DNA of 35,175 nt. Source: Colwellia marinimaniae (GTDB lineage: Bacteria > Pseudomonadota > Gammaproteobacteria > Enterobacterales > Alteromonadaceae). Where the stretch lies: the NCBI RefSeq assembly GCF_002207865.1, contig NZ_BDQM01000040.1:1-35175 (forward strand), written 5' to 3'. This document shows, one piece after another, positions 1-8,016 of this stretch. Under the pieces are notes generated by a model. It saw only the letters and a program-made list of their open reading frames with translations, was not told the origin of the DNA and did no database searches. Numbering within the stretch: position 1 is the stretch's first letter; every line of letters begins with the position of its first letter. Both the position numbers and the translations under genes were made by a program.

Positions 1-73
1 GATTAGCGCAGCTTGGTAGCGCACTTGGTTTGGGTCCAAGGGGTCGCAAGTTCGAATCTTGCATCACCGACCA
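1..73 (+). tRNA. tRNA-Pro (UGG), first copy, 5' end cut by window edge
   Basis: Identical to the two complete copies downstream, but the first four bases (CGGT) lie outside the window. The anticodon stem CTTGG/CCAAG encloses the loop TTTGGGT, so the anticodon is TGG. The T-arm GTTCGAATC and a genome-encoded CCA end are visible. UGG reads CCA/CCG and, through modification, other proline codons. Confidence 0.95.
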
Positions 74-187
74 CTTTCTCTTTCTGCAATATAAATACAG
101 TCTCTATTTAATACTCATGATAATATTTCATCAGGGCTAGAGTTAAAATCTTAATTACTCTGCTATTGGAATATTGACTGCATATAT

Positions 188-264
188 CGGTGATTAGCGC
201 AGCTTGGTAGCGCACTTGGTTTGGGTCCAAGGGGTCGCAAGTTCGAATCTTGCATCACCGACCA
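188..264 (+). tRNA. tRNA-Pro (UGG), second copy
   Basis: Complete 77-nt cloverleaf: acceptor CGGTGAT pairs with ATCACCG, followed by discriminator A and encoded CCA. D-arm, anticodon TGG at 222-224 and T-arm GTTCGAATC are all in place. It is separated from its neighbours by 114-nt spacers that are identical to each other, so it is the middle unit of a 191-bp tandem repeat. Confidence 0.97.
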
Positions 265-378
265 CTTTCTCTTTCTGCAATATAAATACAGTCTCTATTT
301 AATACTCATGATAATATTTCATCAGGGCTAGAGTTAAAATCTTAATTACTCTGCTATTGGAATATTGACTGCATATAT

Positions 379-455
379 CGGTGATTAGCGCAGCTTGGTA
401 GCGCACTTGGTTTGGGTCCAAGGGGTCGCAAGTTCGAATCTTGCATCACCGACCA
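379..455 (+). tRNA. tRNA-Pro (UGG), third copy
   Basis: Complete 77-nt copy identical to the second one, including the encoded CCA. The downstream flank keeps only CTTTCTCT of the spacer and then diverges, which marks the end of the tandem array. Confidence 0.97.
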
Positions 456-815
456 CTTTCTCTCACAAACTGAACTGCTACACCACACCGCATTTAATAC
501 TTAAGCTGTACTCTGTTTAATAGCCAGTTAAGATCTTGAATTATAATACTTAAGTTTTTCTAATTGCTTTTACTTGTGGTTATTTTAGTCAAGGCGAATT
601 TTCGTGACAATAGCGGGCCTATTGCAGGTTAATTTAACGTAGATATCAGTAACCTGACGGCTAGAGCAACAAGTATTGAGATAAACTCCGCCTAACCTCT
701 ACTCGGGTTACTTAATAGCAATTTCATGCAATTATTACTCGCTTGTGCTGGTTAAAATACGCCAAGGCGGCGTTGCACTACATTTCTCATGCTAATTTAC
801 TTTCCGTGTTAGCTT
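456..815. other. gene-free stretch after the tRNA array
   Basis: I see no convincing reading frame, RNA gene or terminator here. It contains short imperfect palindromes (for example near 592-612) and looks like decayed repeat-type intergenic DNA similar in texture to the two elements that follow, but I cannot define its ends. Confidence 0.4.
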
Positions 816-1090
816 ATACCAAATCCATTAAGTTAGTTCCCACTCAGAGCTTGCCAGTGATTTGAGAACAAACAGAATTTTTTTGCATATAGTTATTCTA
901 TATGAAATAAACTATGTGCAGTTATCGAGTCGCGGGAAAGCTCCCGAAGGGCGAATACCTAATAAAAGGTAAAGGCTTACAAGCAGCGTTATTGATGTTG
1001 AGAAGGGAATAACCATTCTCTTCAATCAATGCCTTGCCTCTAAACCTTTTAAACCTCGCTGAATGTGAAGAAACTTATTGGAATTGGTAT
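816..1090. mobile_element. MITE-like element A (275 bp, 18-bp terminal inverted repeats)
   Basis: The left end ATACCAAATCCATTAAGT (816-833) and the reverse complement of the right end, ATACCAATTCCAATAAGT (1073-1090), match at 16 of 18 positions. There is no coding capacity, so any movement would depend on a transposase supplied elsewhere. The internal string AAGGGAATAACCATT (near 1004-1018) also occurs in the element at 26135-26398. Target duplication is not evident by eye. Confidence 0.7.
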
Positions 1091-1108
1091 TTAGTTTATC
1101 TATCAAAG

Positions 1109-1468
1109 TATATAGCCGTACAACGTCAAGGGGTAAGATTGAGTGGCAATTAAAAACGTTAGCTAAGGCCTTCTTGGAAAATAATGGTTGTTTAGGATAA
1201 TACGCTCAGGATAATTGCTCCTGCATTATCTAATAAGGTACTTCCTGTACCGTCTGCATTCGCTATTAAGCTGCAGCCATGCAGCGTCCTTAATACCCTG
1301 AATAACGCGGTATAAAGCCTGTTAAAGCCCACCGAAGGCGAATGTAGAGCAATATCACTTCGTTGTTGCTGCAATTATGTAAGGGAATGTCATGACTTCA
1401 TTGCTGCGCCTAAAAGTGACTTTGCACTGTGCTGCTGAACATGCATCTTGAAGTATAACAGCTATATA
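1109..1468. mobile_element. MITE-like element B, longer divergent relative of the copy at 26135
   Basis: Both ends start with TATATAGC-type sequence and are imperfect inverted repeats of each other. The element shares ordered blocks with the one at 26135-26398: AGTGGCAATTAAAA near the left end, GTATAAAG followed by a CCCA block, GAGCAAYATCACTTC, TAAGGGAAT, and AACATGCATCTTGA before the right end. It carries no credible gene; the 60-codon reading frame inside it on the minus strand has no support. Confidence 0.65.
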
Positions 1469-1577
1469 GCTTGTTTTTAGCTGAAAAAATCATGCTTAGC
1501 GGGAGGTGATGATTTGTCAAATTGTTAGCGAATAGCGTTGAATGGGGGAAAAATATTCAATGGTTAAAACTTACACC

Positions 1578-1606
1578 TTGCAACTTTTTTTTGCTCTAGC
1601 TATAAT
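1578..1606 (+). promoter_or_regulatory. sigma-70 promoter of tig
   Basis: TTGCAA (1578-1583), a 17-bp spacer and a perfect TATAAT (1601-1606). It lies about 120 bp upstream of the tig start codon with no other gene between. Confidence 0.7.
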
Positions 1607-1728
1607 TTGGCGTCATATTTTTGTAACAGGGCATCATTTTGTCACAAATTTGGTAATGAATACCAAAGATGTTGACTATTAATTGGTGCGTAAAAAAGCG
1701 TTATACGCTAAGTTTTTGAGGTATTTAA

Positions 1729-3036
1729 ATGCAAGTTTCAGTTGAAACTACCCAAGGTTTGGAACGTCGTCTGACTATTTCTGTTCCGGCCGAAAAAGTA
1801 GATGTAGAAGTTAAAAATCGTCTTCGTCAAATGAGTAAAACACAGCGTATTAACGGTTTCCGTCCAGGTAAAGTGCCAGCGTCAGTTATTCAAAAACGCT
1901 TCGGTAAATCAGTACGTCAAGAAGTTGCTGGTGAAATCATGCAGCGTAATTTTGTCGATGCTATTGTTGCAGAAAAAATCAATCCAGCGGGTCGTCCTTC
2001 ATTTGTTGCTAAAAGCAATGAAGATGGCAAAGCATTAGAGTTTGAAGCAACTTTTGAAGTGTATCCTGAAGTTGAATTAAAAGATTTAGATAAAATCACT
2101 ATTGAGCGTCCACAAGTGGAAGTGACTGATGCTGATTTAGATGAAATGTTTGTTACGCTGCAAAAGCAACACCAAACATGGAAAGAGCACAAAGGTGAGA
2201 GTAAAGAAGGCGATAAGTTAACACTTGATTTTTCTGGTCGTGTCGACGGTGAAGACTTTGACGGTGGTAAAGCTGAAAGTTTTGAATTAGAACTTGGCGC
2301 TGGTCGTATGATCCCTGGTTTTGAAAAAGAAGTTACGGGCATGAAAACCGGTGACGAAAAAACTATCAAGGTAACTTTCCCTGAAGATTATCATGCAGAA
2401 AAGCTTAAAGGTAAAGATGCAGAGTTTGATATTGTTGTTCATAAAATTGAAACGCCAGAACTGCCAGAAATCGATGAAGTCTTTGCAAAACTATTCGGTA
2501 TTGAAGAAGGTGGTGTTGAAGCTTTACGTGTTGAAGTAAGAAAAAACATGACACGTGAATTAACACAAGCAGTTAAAGCTAAAGTTAAAACACAAGTTCT
2601 TGATGGTTTATTAGCTGGACATGACGTTGATTTACCAGCAGCACTTGTCACTCAAGAAGTTGATGTTTTACGTCAACAAGCGATGCAACGTTTCCAAGGG
2701 AAAATGGACCCTAAAAATCTGCCACAACTTCCAACAGAAATGTTCACAGAGCAAGCAGAACGTCGTGTTAAAATCGGTTTGCTTTTAGGTGAAGTAATTA
2801 AGGTTAATGAACTTAAAGTTGATGAAACTAAAGTAAATGAACTAATTACTTCTGCGGCTTCAGCTTACGAAGACCCTAAAGAAGTTGTTGAGTACTATGC
2901 TAAAAATAAAGAACTGATGCAGCAGATGCAAAACGTTGCTTTAGAAGAGCAAGCCGTTGAGCTTTTAGTTGAAAAAGCTGACGTTGCTGATAAAAAATCA
3001 AGCTTCAAAGAGATAATGAACCCAGAAGCTAAATAA
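1729..3036 (+). CDS. tig: trigger factor, ribosome-associated chaperone and peptidyl-prolyl isomerase
   Basis: Trigger factor binds the ribosome near the exit tunnel and shelters nascent chains. The 435-residue length is typical. The N-terminal ribosome-binding domain carries the signature GFRPGK (residues 43-48). An FKBP-like isomerase domain follows at roughly 150-245 (LDFSGRVDGEDFDGG to FDIVVHKIE), and the C-terminal helical chaperone domain fills the rest. The ATG is preceded by TGAGG at 1717-1721. It is first in the conserved tig-clpP-clpX-lon order and has its own strong promoter. Nothing unusual in the protein. Confidence 0.97.
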   Translation: MQVSVETTQGLERRLTISVPAEKVDVEVKNRLRQMSKTQRINGFRPGKVPASVIQKRFGKSVRQEVAGEIMQRNFVDAIVAEKINPAGRPSFVAKSNEDGKALEFEATFEVYPEVELKDLDKITIERPQVEVTDADLDEMFVTLQKQHQTWKEHKGESKEGDKLTLDFSGRVDGEDFDGGKAESFELELGAGRMIPGFEKEVTGMKTGDEKTIKVTFPEDYHAEKLKGKDAEFDIVVHKIETPELPEIDEVFAKLFGIEEGGVEALRVEVRKNMTRELTQAVKAKVKTQVLDGLLAGHDVDLPAALVTQEVDVLRQQAMQRFQGKMDPKNLPQLPTEMFTEQAERRVKIGLLLGEVIKVNELKVDETKVNELITSAASAYEDPKEVVEYYAKNKELMQQMQNVALEEQAVELLVEKADVADKKSSFKEIMNPEAK

Positions 3037-3071
3037 TATTAAGTAAAGCTGAAGTTTATCGCAGTTTTGCA

Positions 3072-3100
3072 TTGACAATAGACTCAGCAATCGCTTAAAT
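3072..3100 (+). promoter_or_regulatory. candidate promoter of clpP
   Basis: A perfect TTGACA (3072-3077), 17-bp spacer and TTAAAT (3095-3100). Initiation would fall near 3102-3108, at the foot of the hairpin at 3102-3133, so the transcript would begin with that stem-loop. Confidence 0.6.
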
Positions 3101-3101
3101 T

Positions 3102-3133
3102 TAATGGCTTGTATGGCAACATACGGGCCATTA
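3102..3133 (+). promoter_or_regulatory. 14-bp stem-loop with GCAA tetraloop upstream of clpP
   Basis: TAATGGCTTGTATG (3102-3115) pairs along its full length with CATACGGGCCATTA (3120-3133) if two U-G pairs are allowed. The loop GCAA is a GNRA tetraloop. No U-tract follows, so it is not a typical terminator. It ends 9 bp before the clpP Shine-Dalgarno sequence. Confidence 0.65.
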
Positions 3134-3142
3134 TATTCATTA

Positions 3143-3150
3143 AGGGAAGG
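3143..3150 (+). promoter_or_regulatory. ribosome binding site that selects a TTG start for clpP
   Basis: AGGGAAGG lies 7 nt upstream of TTG at 3158. The in-frame ATG codons at 3104 and 3113 have no such site and lie inside the hairpin. Confidence 0.65.
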
Positions 3151-3157
3151 TATACTC

Positions 3158-3820
3158 TTGTTTAATTCTCAAATTACATCACAAAGTTCATTTCAGGTTT
3201 CATCACAAAGCAGTACTACAGGTATCGAAAGCACATTAGTGCCTATGGTTGTTGAGCAAACCCCTAAAGGTGAACGTTCATATGATATATACTCAAGGCT
3301 GCTAAAAGAGCGGGTAATCTTCCTTTGTGGCCCAGTTGAAGATCATATGGCTAACCTGATTATTGCGCAGTTATTATACTTGGAGTCTGAAAGCCCAGAT
3401 AAAGATATTTTTCTTTATATAAATTCACCCGGTGGTTCAGTCACTGCAGGTCTGGCAATTTATGACACGATGAAATTTATCAAGTCGAATGTCAGCACTG
3501 TCTGTATTGGTCAAGCGGCAAGTATGGGCGCTTTTCTATTATCCGGTGGTGAGAAAGGCAAACGATACTGTTTGCCAAACGCCCGGGTGATGATTCATCA
3601 ACCTTTAGGTGGTTTCCAAGGACAAGCATCAGATATTGAAATTCATGCTAAAGAAATTTTATACATAAAAGATAAACTTAACCGATTAATGGCTGAACAT
3701 ACTGGCCAGACGTTAGAACAAGTTTCTAAAGATACAGACAGAGATAATTTTTTAAGTGCAGAAGATGCGGTTGAATATGGATTAGTAGACTCTATATTAG
3801 AACAACGTGACGATAAATAA
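3158..3820 (+). CDS. clpP: ATP-dependent Clp protease, proteolytic subunit
   Basis: ClpP forms the serine-protease barrel that degrades substrates unfolded by ClpX. I chose the TTG at 3158 (220 residues) because a strong ribosome binding site sits 7 nt before it; an ATG at 3104 would add 18 residues but lies in a stem-loop. In this numbering the catalytic triad is Ser122 (QAASMGA), His147 (MIHQP) and Asp196 (DRDNF), a constant +11 offset from the E. coli residues 111, 136 and 185. The extra N-terminal residues, rich in Ser and Gln, resemble a propeptide. clpX follows 75 nt downstream with no terminator seen, suggesting co-transcription. Confidence 0.95.
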   Translation: MFNSQITSQSSFQVSSQSSTTGIESTLVPMVVEQTPKGERSYDIYSRLLKERVIFLCGPVEDHMANLIIAQLLYLESESPDKDIFLYINSPGGSVTAGLAIYDTMKFIKSNVSTVCIGQAASMGAFLLSGGEKGKRYCLPNARVMIHQPLGGFQGQASDIEIHAKEILYIKDKLNRLMAEHTGQTLEQVSKDTDRDNFLSAEDAVEYGLVDSILEQRDDK

Positions 3821-3895
3821 GATTTCGGTGTATACTTAGCAGTGTAGAACGAGAAATAAATGGATTTATTGGTATTATAAGTTTAGAGGTAGGGC

Positions 3896-5170
3896 ATGAC
3901 CGATATTAAAAGTGGTGGTGATAGTGGTAAATTACTTTACTGTTCATTTTGTGGCAAAAGCCAACATGAAGTACGTAAATTAATTGCTGGTCCATCAGTC
4001 TTTGTTTGTGATGAATGTGTAGAACTGTGTAATGACATTATTCGCGAAGAAATTTCTGAAATTTCGCCAAAAGAAAGTAAGGAGGCGTTACCTTCTCCTA
4101 TCGAAATCCGTGAAAAGCTTGATGACTATGTTATTGGTCAAGACCACGCGAAAAAAGTATTAGCGGTAGCCGTTTATAATCACTATAAACGTCTGCGTAA
4201 AGGTGATAATCATAATGGTGTTGAACTGGGTAAAAGTAACATTTTACTTATTGGACCAACGGGTAGTGGTAAAACGTTATTAGCACAAACCTTGGCTCGA
4301 TTACTGGATGTGCCATTTACTATCGCAGATGCAACCACATTAACCGAAGCCGGTTATGTTGGTGAAGATGTTGAAAATATTATCCAAAAGTTATTGCAAA
4401 AGTGTGATTACGATGTGGAAAAAGCACAGCGTGGTATTGTTTACATTGATGAAATTGATAAGATTTCACGTAAATCAGATAACCCGTCTATAACCCGTGA
4501 TGTTTCAGGTGAAGGTGTACAGCAAGCCTTATTAAAACTTATTGAAGGAACTATTGCCTCGGTACCACCGCAAGGTGGGCGTAAACACCCGCAGCAAGAG
4601 TTTTTACAAGTGGATACCTCCAAGATCCTCTTTATTTGTGGTGGTGCCTTTTCTGGTTTAGATAAAGTTATTGAACAACGTTGTCATACTGGTACAGGTA
4701 TTGGCTTTGGCGCAGATGTTCGTGGTAAAGATCAGCAAAAATCTTTAACGGATCGCTTAGCTGAAGTTGAGCCGGAAGATTTAGTTAAATACGGTTTAAT
4801 TCCTGAGTTTATTGGCCGTCTACCTGTGGTAGCTACATTACGTGAACTGGATGAAGACGCACTTATTCAAATTCTTAAAGAGCCTAAAAATGCCCTAACT
4901 AAGCAGTTTTGTGCTTTATTTGAGATGGAGGATGTTGAGTTAGAGTTCAGGGAAGATGCTCTGCATGCTGTGGCGCGTAAGGCAATGAAGCGGAAGACAG
5001 GTGCTCGTGGTTTACGTTCAATTGTTGAAGCAGTTTTACTCGATACCATGTATGAATTACCATCAATGGATAATGTCAGTAAAATTGTGGTTGATGAAAA
5101 GTGCATCAATGGTGAAAGTCAGCCTATTGTTATTTATGGCAATAAGAAAGAGAAAGTAGCGGCTAAATAA
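3896..5170 (+). CDS. clpX: ATP-dependent Clp protease, ATP-binding unfoldase subunit
   Basis: ClpX is the AAA+ hexamer that recognises, unfolds and threads substrates into ClpP. The 424-residue protein begins with a C4 zinc-binding domain (CSFC near residue 15 and CDEC near 37) that binds substrates and adaptors. The Walker A motif GPTGSGKT is at residues 120-127 and Walker B is VYIDEID. The RKHPQQ pore-2 region and the IGF loop that docks on ClpP (TGIGFGAD) are present. The ATG follows GAGGTAGGGC. A strong terminator ends the unit at 5209-5267. Confidence 0.97.
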   Translation: MTDIKSGGDSGKLLYCSFCGKSQHEVRKLIAGPSVFVCDECVELCNDIIREEISEISPKESKEALPSPIEIREKLDDYVIGQDHAKKVLAVAVYNHYKRLRKGDNHNGVELGKSNILLIGPTGSGKTLLAQTLARLLDVPFTIADATTLTEAGYVGEDVENIIQKLLQKCDYDVEKAQRGIVYIDEIDKISRKSDNPSITRDVSGEGVQQALLKLIEGTIASVPPQGGRKHPQQEFLQVDTSKILFICGGAFSGLDKVIEQRCHTGTGIGFGADVRGKDQQKSLTDRLAEVEPEDLVKYGLIPEFIGRLPVVATLRELDEDALIQILKEPKNALTKQFCALFEMEDVELEFREDALHAVARKAMKRKTGARGLRSIVEAVLLDTMYELPSMDNVSKIVVDEKCINGESQPIVIYGNKKEKVAAK

Positions 5171-5208
5171 TTTTTAGCACTGTTATATCGCTATACAGAA
5201 AATATATT

Positions 5209-5267
5209 ATCCTCAACGAGTATATAATTATTACCTTTTATAATTACTTACTTGTTGAGGATTTTTT
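5209..5267 (+). terminator. rho-independent terminator after clpX
   Basis: ATCCTCAACGAGTA (5209-5222) pairs with TACTTGTTGAGGAT (5249-5262) with one wobble, across an AT-rich loop, and is followed by six T (5262-5267). It separates clpX from the independently promoted lon gene. Confidence 0.8.
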
Positions 5268-5318
5268 GATCTCATCGCTTAAAAATAGTATGTTTGGCTC
5301 TTTATTTTTTATCTTTTG

Positions 5319-5346
5319 TTGAAAGTTAACAGCCTAGCCCCATATA
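5319..5346 (+). promoter_or_regulatory. sigma-32 (heat-shock) promoter of lon
   Basis: TTGAAA (5319-5324), a 13-nt spacer, then CCCCATATA (5338-5346). This is an almost exact match to the RpoH consensus (CTTGAAA, 13-14 nt, CCCCATNTA). It lies 55 bp before the lon ATG. In E. coli lon is also under sigma-32. Confidence 0.8.
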
Positions 5347-5401
5347 GTTTCTATAGCTTTATTTTTATATTAATTAAAACAATTCCCAAGAAGAGTAACC
5401 A

Positions 5402-7750
5402 ATGAGTAAAGAATTATCTGGTGTCGTTGAGATCCCCGTTTTAGCCTTAAGAGATGTTGTTGTTTACCCGCAAATGGTTATCCCCCTTTTTGTCGGTCGT
5501 GAAAAATCCATCCGTTGTTTAGATTTAGCCATGGAACAGGATAAACAAGTATTTCTTGTTGCCCAAAAAGATGCCGCCATAGATGACCCTAAAGCAGAAG
5601 ATGTATACACCACAGGGACAGTAGCGACCATTTTACAAATGTTAAAGTTGCCCGACGGTACGGTAAAAGTTCTGGTAGAAGGTTCCCAGCGCGCAACAAT
5701 AAAGAAATTTATTGAAACAGATGAGTATTTTAGCGCAGAAATTGAATATATTAAGCCAAATACAGATCTTGGTGATGATATTGAAGTCTTGATCCGCTCA
5801 GCAATTTCTCAATTTGAAGGTTATGTAAAGCTTAATAAAAAAATCCCGCCGGAAGTACTCACTTCGGTATCAGGTATAGATGACCCTGAACAACTTGCCG
5901 ATACTATGGCCGCGCATATGCCTCTTAAGCTGGCTGATAAGCAAAAGATTTTAGAAATTATTGATGTTAATGTTCGATTAGAGCATTTGATGGCATTGAT
6001 GGAAGGGGAAATCGACTTACTGCAAATTGAAAAGAAAATTCGTACCCGTGTTAAAAAGCAAATGGAAAAAAGTCAGCGAGATTATTACTTGAATGAGCAA
6101 ATGAAAGCCATTCAAAAAGAGTTAAATGAGGGCGAAGATACTCCTGATGAGCTTGAACAAATGGCTAAGGGTATAGAAGAGGCGAAAATGCCGAGTGAAG
6201 CGAAAGAGAAAACCTTAGCTGAGCTGCAAAAGCTGAAAATGATGTCGCCTATGTCGGCAGAAGCAACGGTGGTAAGGAGTTATATTGACTGTATGATCAA
6301 TGTACCTTGGAAAAAACGCAGTAAATTAAAGCGTAATCTTACTGTTGCCCAAGAAGTACTTGATAAAGACCATTTTGGTTTAGATAAGGTTAAAGAGCAT
6401 ATTTTAGAGTACTTAGCCGTACAACAACGTGTAAACCAGTTAAAAGGACCTATTCTATGCTTAGTTGGACCTCCTGGTGTTGGTAAAACATCGCTAGGTC
6501 AATCCATTGCTAAAGCCACTGGCCGAAAATATGTGCGCATGGCATTAGGTGGCATTCGTGATGAAGCTGAAATTCGTGGTCATCGCCGTACTTATATTGG
6601 CTCGCTGCCAGGTAAGTTAATCCAGAAAATATCAAAAGTAGGCGTTAAAAATCCGCTTTTCTTATTGGATGAAATCGATAAAATGTCTTCTGATATGCGT
6701 GGTGATCCTGCCTCTGCTTTACTTGAAGTGTTAGACCCAGAACAAAACACCACGTTTAATGATCACTATTTAGAAGTTGATTATGATTTATCTGAGGTCA
6801 TGTTTGTTGCGACATCAAATAGTATGAATATTCCTGCAGCATTGTTAGACCGTATGGAAGTTATTCGCTTGTCCGGCTATACCGAAGATGAAAAACTCAA
6901 TATTGCTAAAAATCATTTACTCAATAAGCAAATTGAGCGAAATGGCTTGAAAGCTAACGAAATCGACATTGATGACAGTGCTATTATTGGCATTATCCGC
7001 TATTACACCCGTGAAGCAGGGGTACGTAATTTAGAGCGTGAAATATCTAAATTATGTCGTAAAGTGGTCAAAGCAATTTTACTTGATAAAAAGTTAACTA
7101 AAGTCACCATCAATCAAGAAAATCTTAATAAGTTTTTAGGTGTGCAACGCTTTGACTACGGTAAAGCCGATGATAAGAACCGTGTTGGCCTAGTAACCGG
7201 CTTAGCTTGGACTCAAGTTGGTGGCGAGCTACTGACCATAGAAACTGCCTCAGTACCCGGTAAGGGTAAGTTGACTTATACCGGTTCCTTGGGCAAGGTT
7301 ATGCAGGAGTCTATTCAAGCCGCTATGACAGTGGTGCGAAGTCGTACTAAAAAATTGCGTATCAATGAAGATTTTCACGAAAAACGTGATATCCATGTTC
7401 ATGTTCCTGAAGGGGCAACACCAAAAGATGGTCCAAGTGCCGGTGTCGGTATGTGTACGGCATTAGTGTCAAGCCTTACCGGAAATCCAGTAAGAGCAGA
7501 CGTAGCCATGACCGGTGAAATCACCCTTCGTGGTGAAGTTCTTGCCATTGGTGGTTTAAAAGAGAAGTTACTTGCAGCTCATCGTGGTGGTATAAAAACG
7601 GTCATTATACCCCATGAAAACGTACGTGATTTAGAAGAAATTCCGGAAAATGTTAAAGCCGAATTGTCTATTCACCCAGTGAAATGGATAGATGAGGTAC
7701 TTGCCATAGCGCTTGAACACCCAGTAGAACAATGGAAGGTTGAAAAGTAA
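5402..7750 (+). CDS. lon: ATP-dependent protease Lon
   Basis: Lon is the cytoplasmic AAA+ protease that removes misfolded and selected regulatory proteins. The 782 residues give an N-terminal substrate-binding domain (about 1-310), an AAA+ module with Walker A GPPGVGKT at 356-363 and Walker B LFLLDEIDK, and a C-terminal protease domain. The Ser-Lys catalytic dyad is Ser679 (DGPSAGVG) and Lys722 (GGLKEK), the same numbers as in E. coli. The ATG follows AAGAAGAG. It has its own heat-shock promoter. Confidence 0.98.
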   Translation: MSKELSGVVEIPVLALRDVVVYPQMVIPLFVGREKSIRCLDLAMEQDKQVFLVAQKDAAIDDPKAEDVYTTGTVATILQMLKLPDGTVKVLVEGSQRATIKKFIETDEYFSAEIEYIKPNTDLGDDIEVLIRSAISQFEGYVKLNKKIPPEVLTSVSGIDDPEQLADTMAAHMPLKLADKQKILEIIDVNVRLEHLMALMEGEIDLLQIEKKIRTRVKKQMEKSQRDYYLNEQMKAIQKELNEGEDTPDELEQMAKGIEEAKMPSEAKEKTLAELQKLKMMSPMSAEATVVRSYIDCMINVPWKKRSKLKRNLTVAQEVLDKDHFGLDKVKEHILEYLAVQQRVNQLKGPILCLVGPPGVGKTSLGQSIAKATGRKYVRMALGGIRDEAEIRGHRRTYIGSLPGKLIQKISKVGVKNPLFLLDEIDKMSSDMRGDPASALLEVLDPEQNTTFNDHYLEVDYDLSEVMFVATSNSMNIPAALLDRMEVIRLSGYTEDEKLNIAKNHLLNKQIERNGLKANEIDIDDSAIIGIIRYYTREAGVRNLEREISKLCRKVVKAILLDKKLTKVTINQENLNKFLGVQRFDYGKADDKNRVGLVTGLAWTQVGGELLTIETASVPGKGKLTYTGSLGKVMQESIQAAMTVVRSRTKKLRINEDFHEKRDIHVHVPEGATPKDGPSAGVGMCTALVSSLTGNPVRADVAMTGEITLRGEVLAIGGLKEKLLAAHRGGIKTVIIPHENVRDLEEIPENVKAELSIHPVKWIDEVLAIALEHPVEQWKVEK

Positions 7751-7965
7751 TTTGTTCAAAGCTTGGTCTTTTTTGATGCTTTATATCGAAAAAGGCTGGA
7801 AAAGTTAAAATAATTGCCAAAAATAGCAATTTTCGCTTTGCAAACGCTCAAACTATGGTAAGTTATCTACGCTTATATCGCTAGACCCCTTATTCTCTAT
7901 GTTATATAGATGAATTGACGGGAACTAGAAAGCAAAATATTTTCTACACTCAACGCTTCAAGGAT

Positions 7966-7990
7966 TCCATTGAAATCATATTTCAATGGA
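7966..7990 (+). promoter_or_regulatory. perfect inverted repeat just upstream of the hupB promoter
   Basis: TCCATTGAAAT (7966-7976) and ATTTCAATGGA (7980-7990) are exact complements around a 3-nt centre. An outer pair CAACGCT (7951-7957) and AGCGTTG (8010-8016) encloses it. It borders the -35 region of the TATAAT at 8017-8022, a position suited to an operator. Confidence 0.5.
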
Positions 7991-8016
7991 CTGCATTAAT
8001 AAAAAGCATAGCGTTG

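Larger units (their letters stand above)
1..455 (+). repeat. 191-bp tandem repeat carrying tRNA-Pro
   Basis: The tRNA 3' ends fall at 73, 264 and 455, an exact 191-bp period. The two spacers (74-187 and 265-378) are identical by eye over 114 nt, so the unit is tRNA plus spacer. The array may extend upstream of the window. Identity of non-coding spacers suggests recent amplification or ongoing gene conversion. Confidence 0.9.

Noticed and set aside
1..455. The regular 191-bp repeats as a CRISPR array
   Set aside because: The repeat unit contains a complete tRNA and the spacers are identical, the opposite of a CRISPR.
1192..1374. 60-codon reading frame on the minus strand
   Set aside because: It lies wholly inside MITE-like element B, has no ribosome binding site and no recognisable family.
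1917..2369. 150-codon reading frame antisense to tig
   Set aside because: Ser-rich, low-complexity translation typical of the reverse strand of a highly expressed, lysine/glutamate-rich gene; no start signals.
7813..7834. Hairpin AATTGC/GCAATT after lon as a terminator
   Set aside because: Only six pairs, two of them G-C, with an 8-nt loop and four T; too weak to call.
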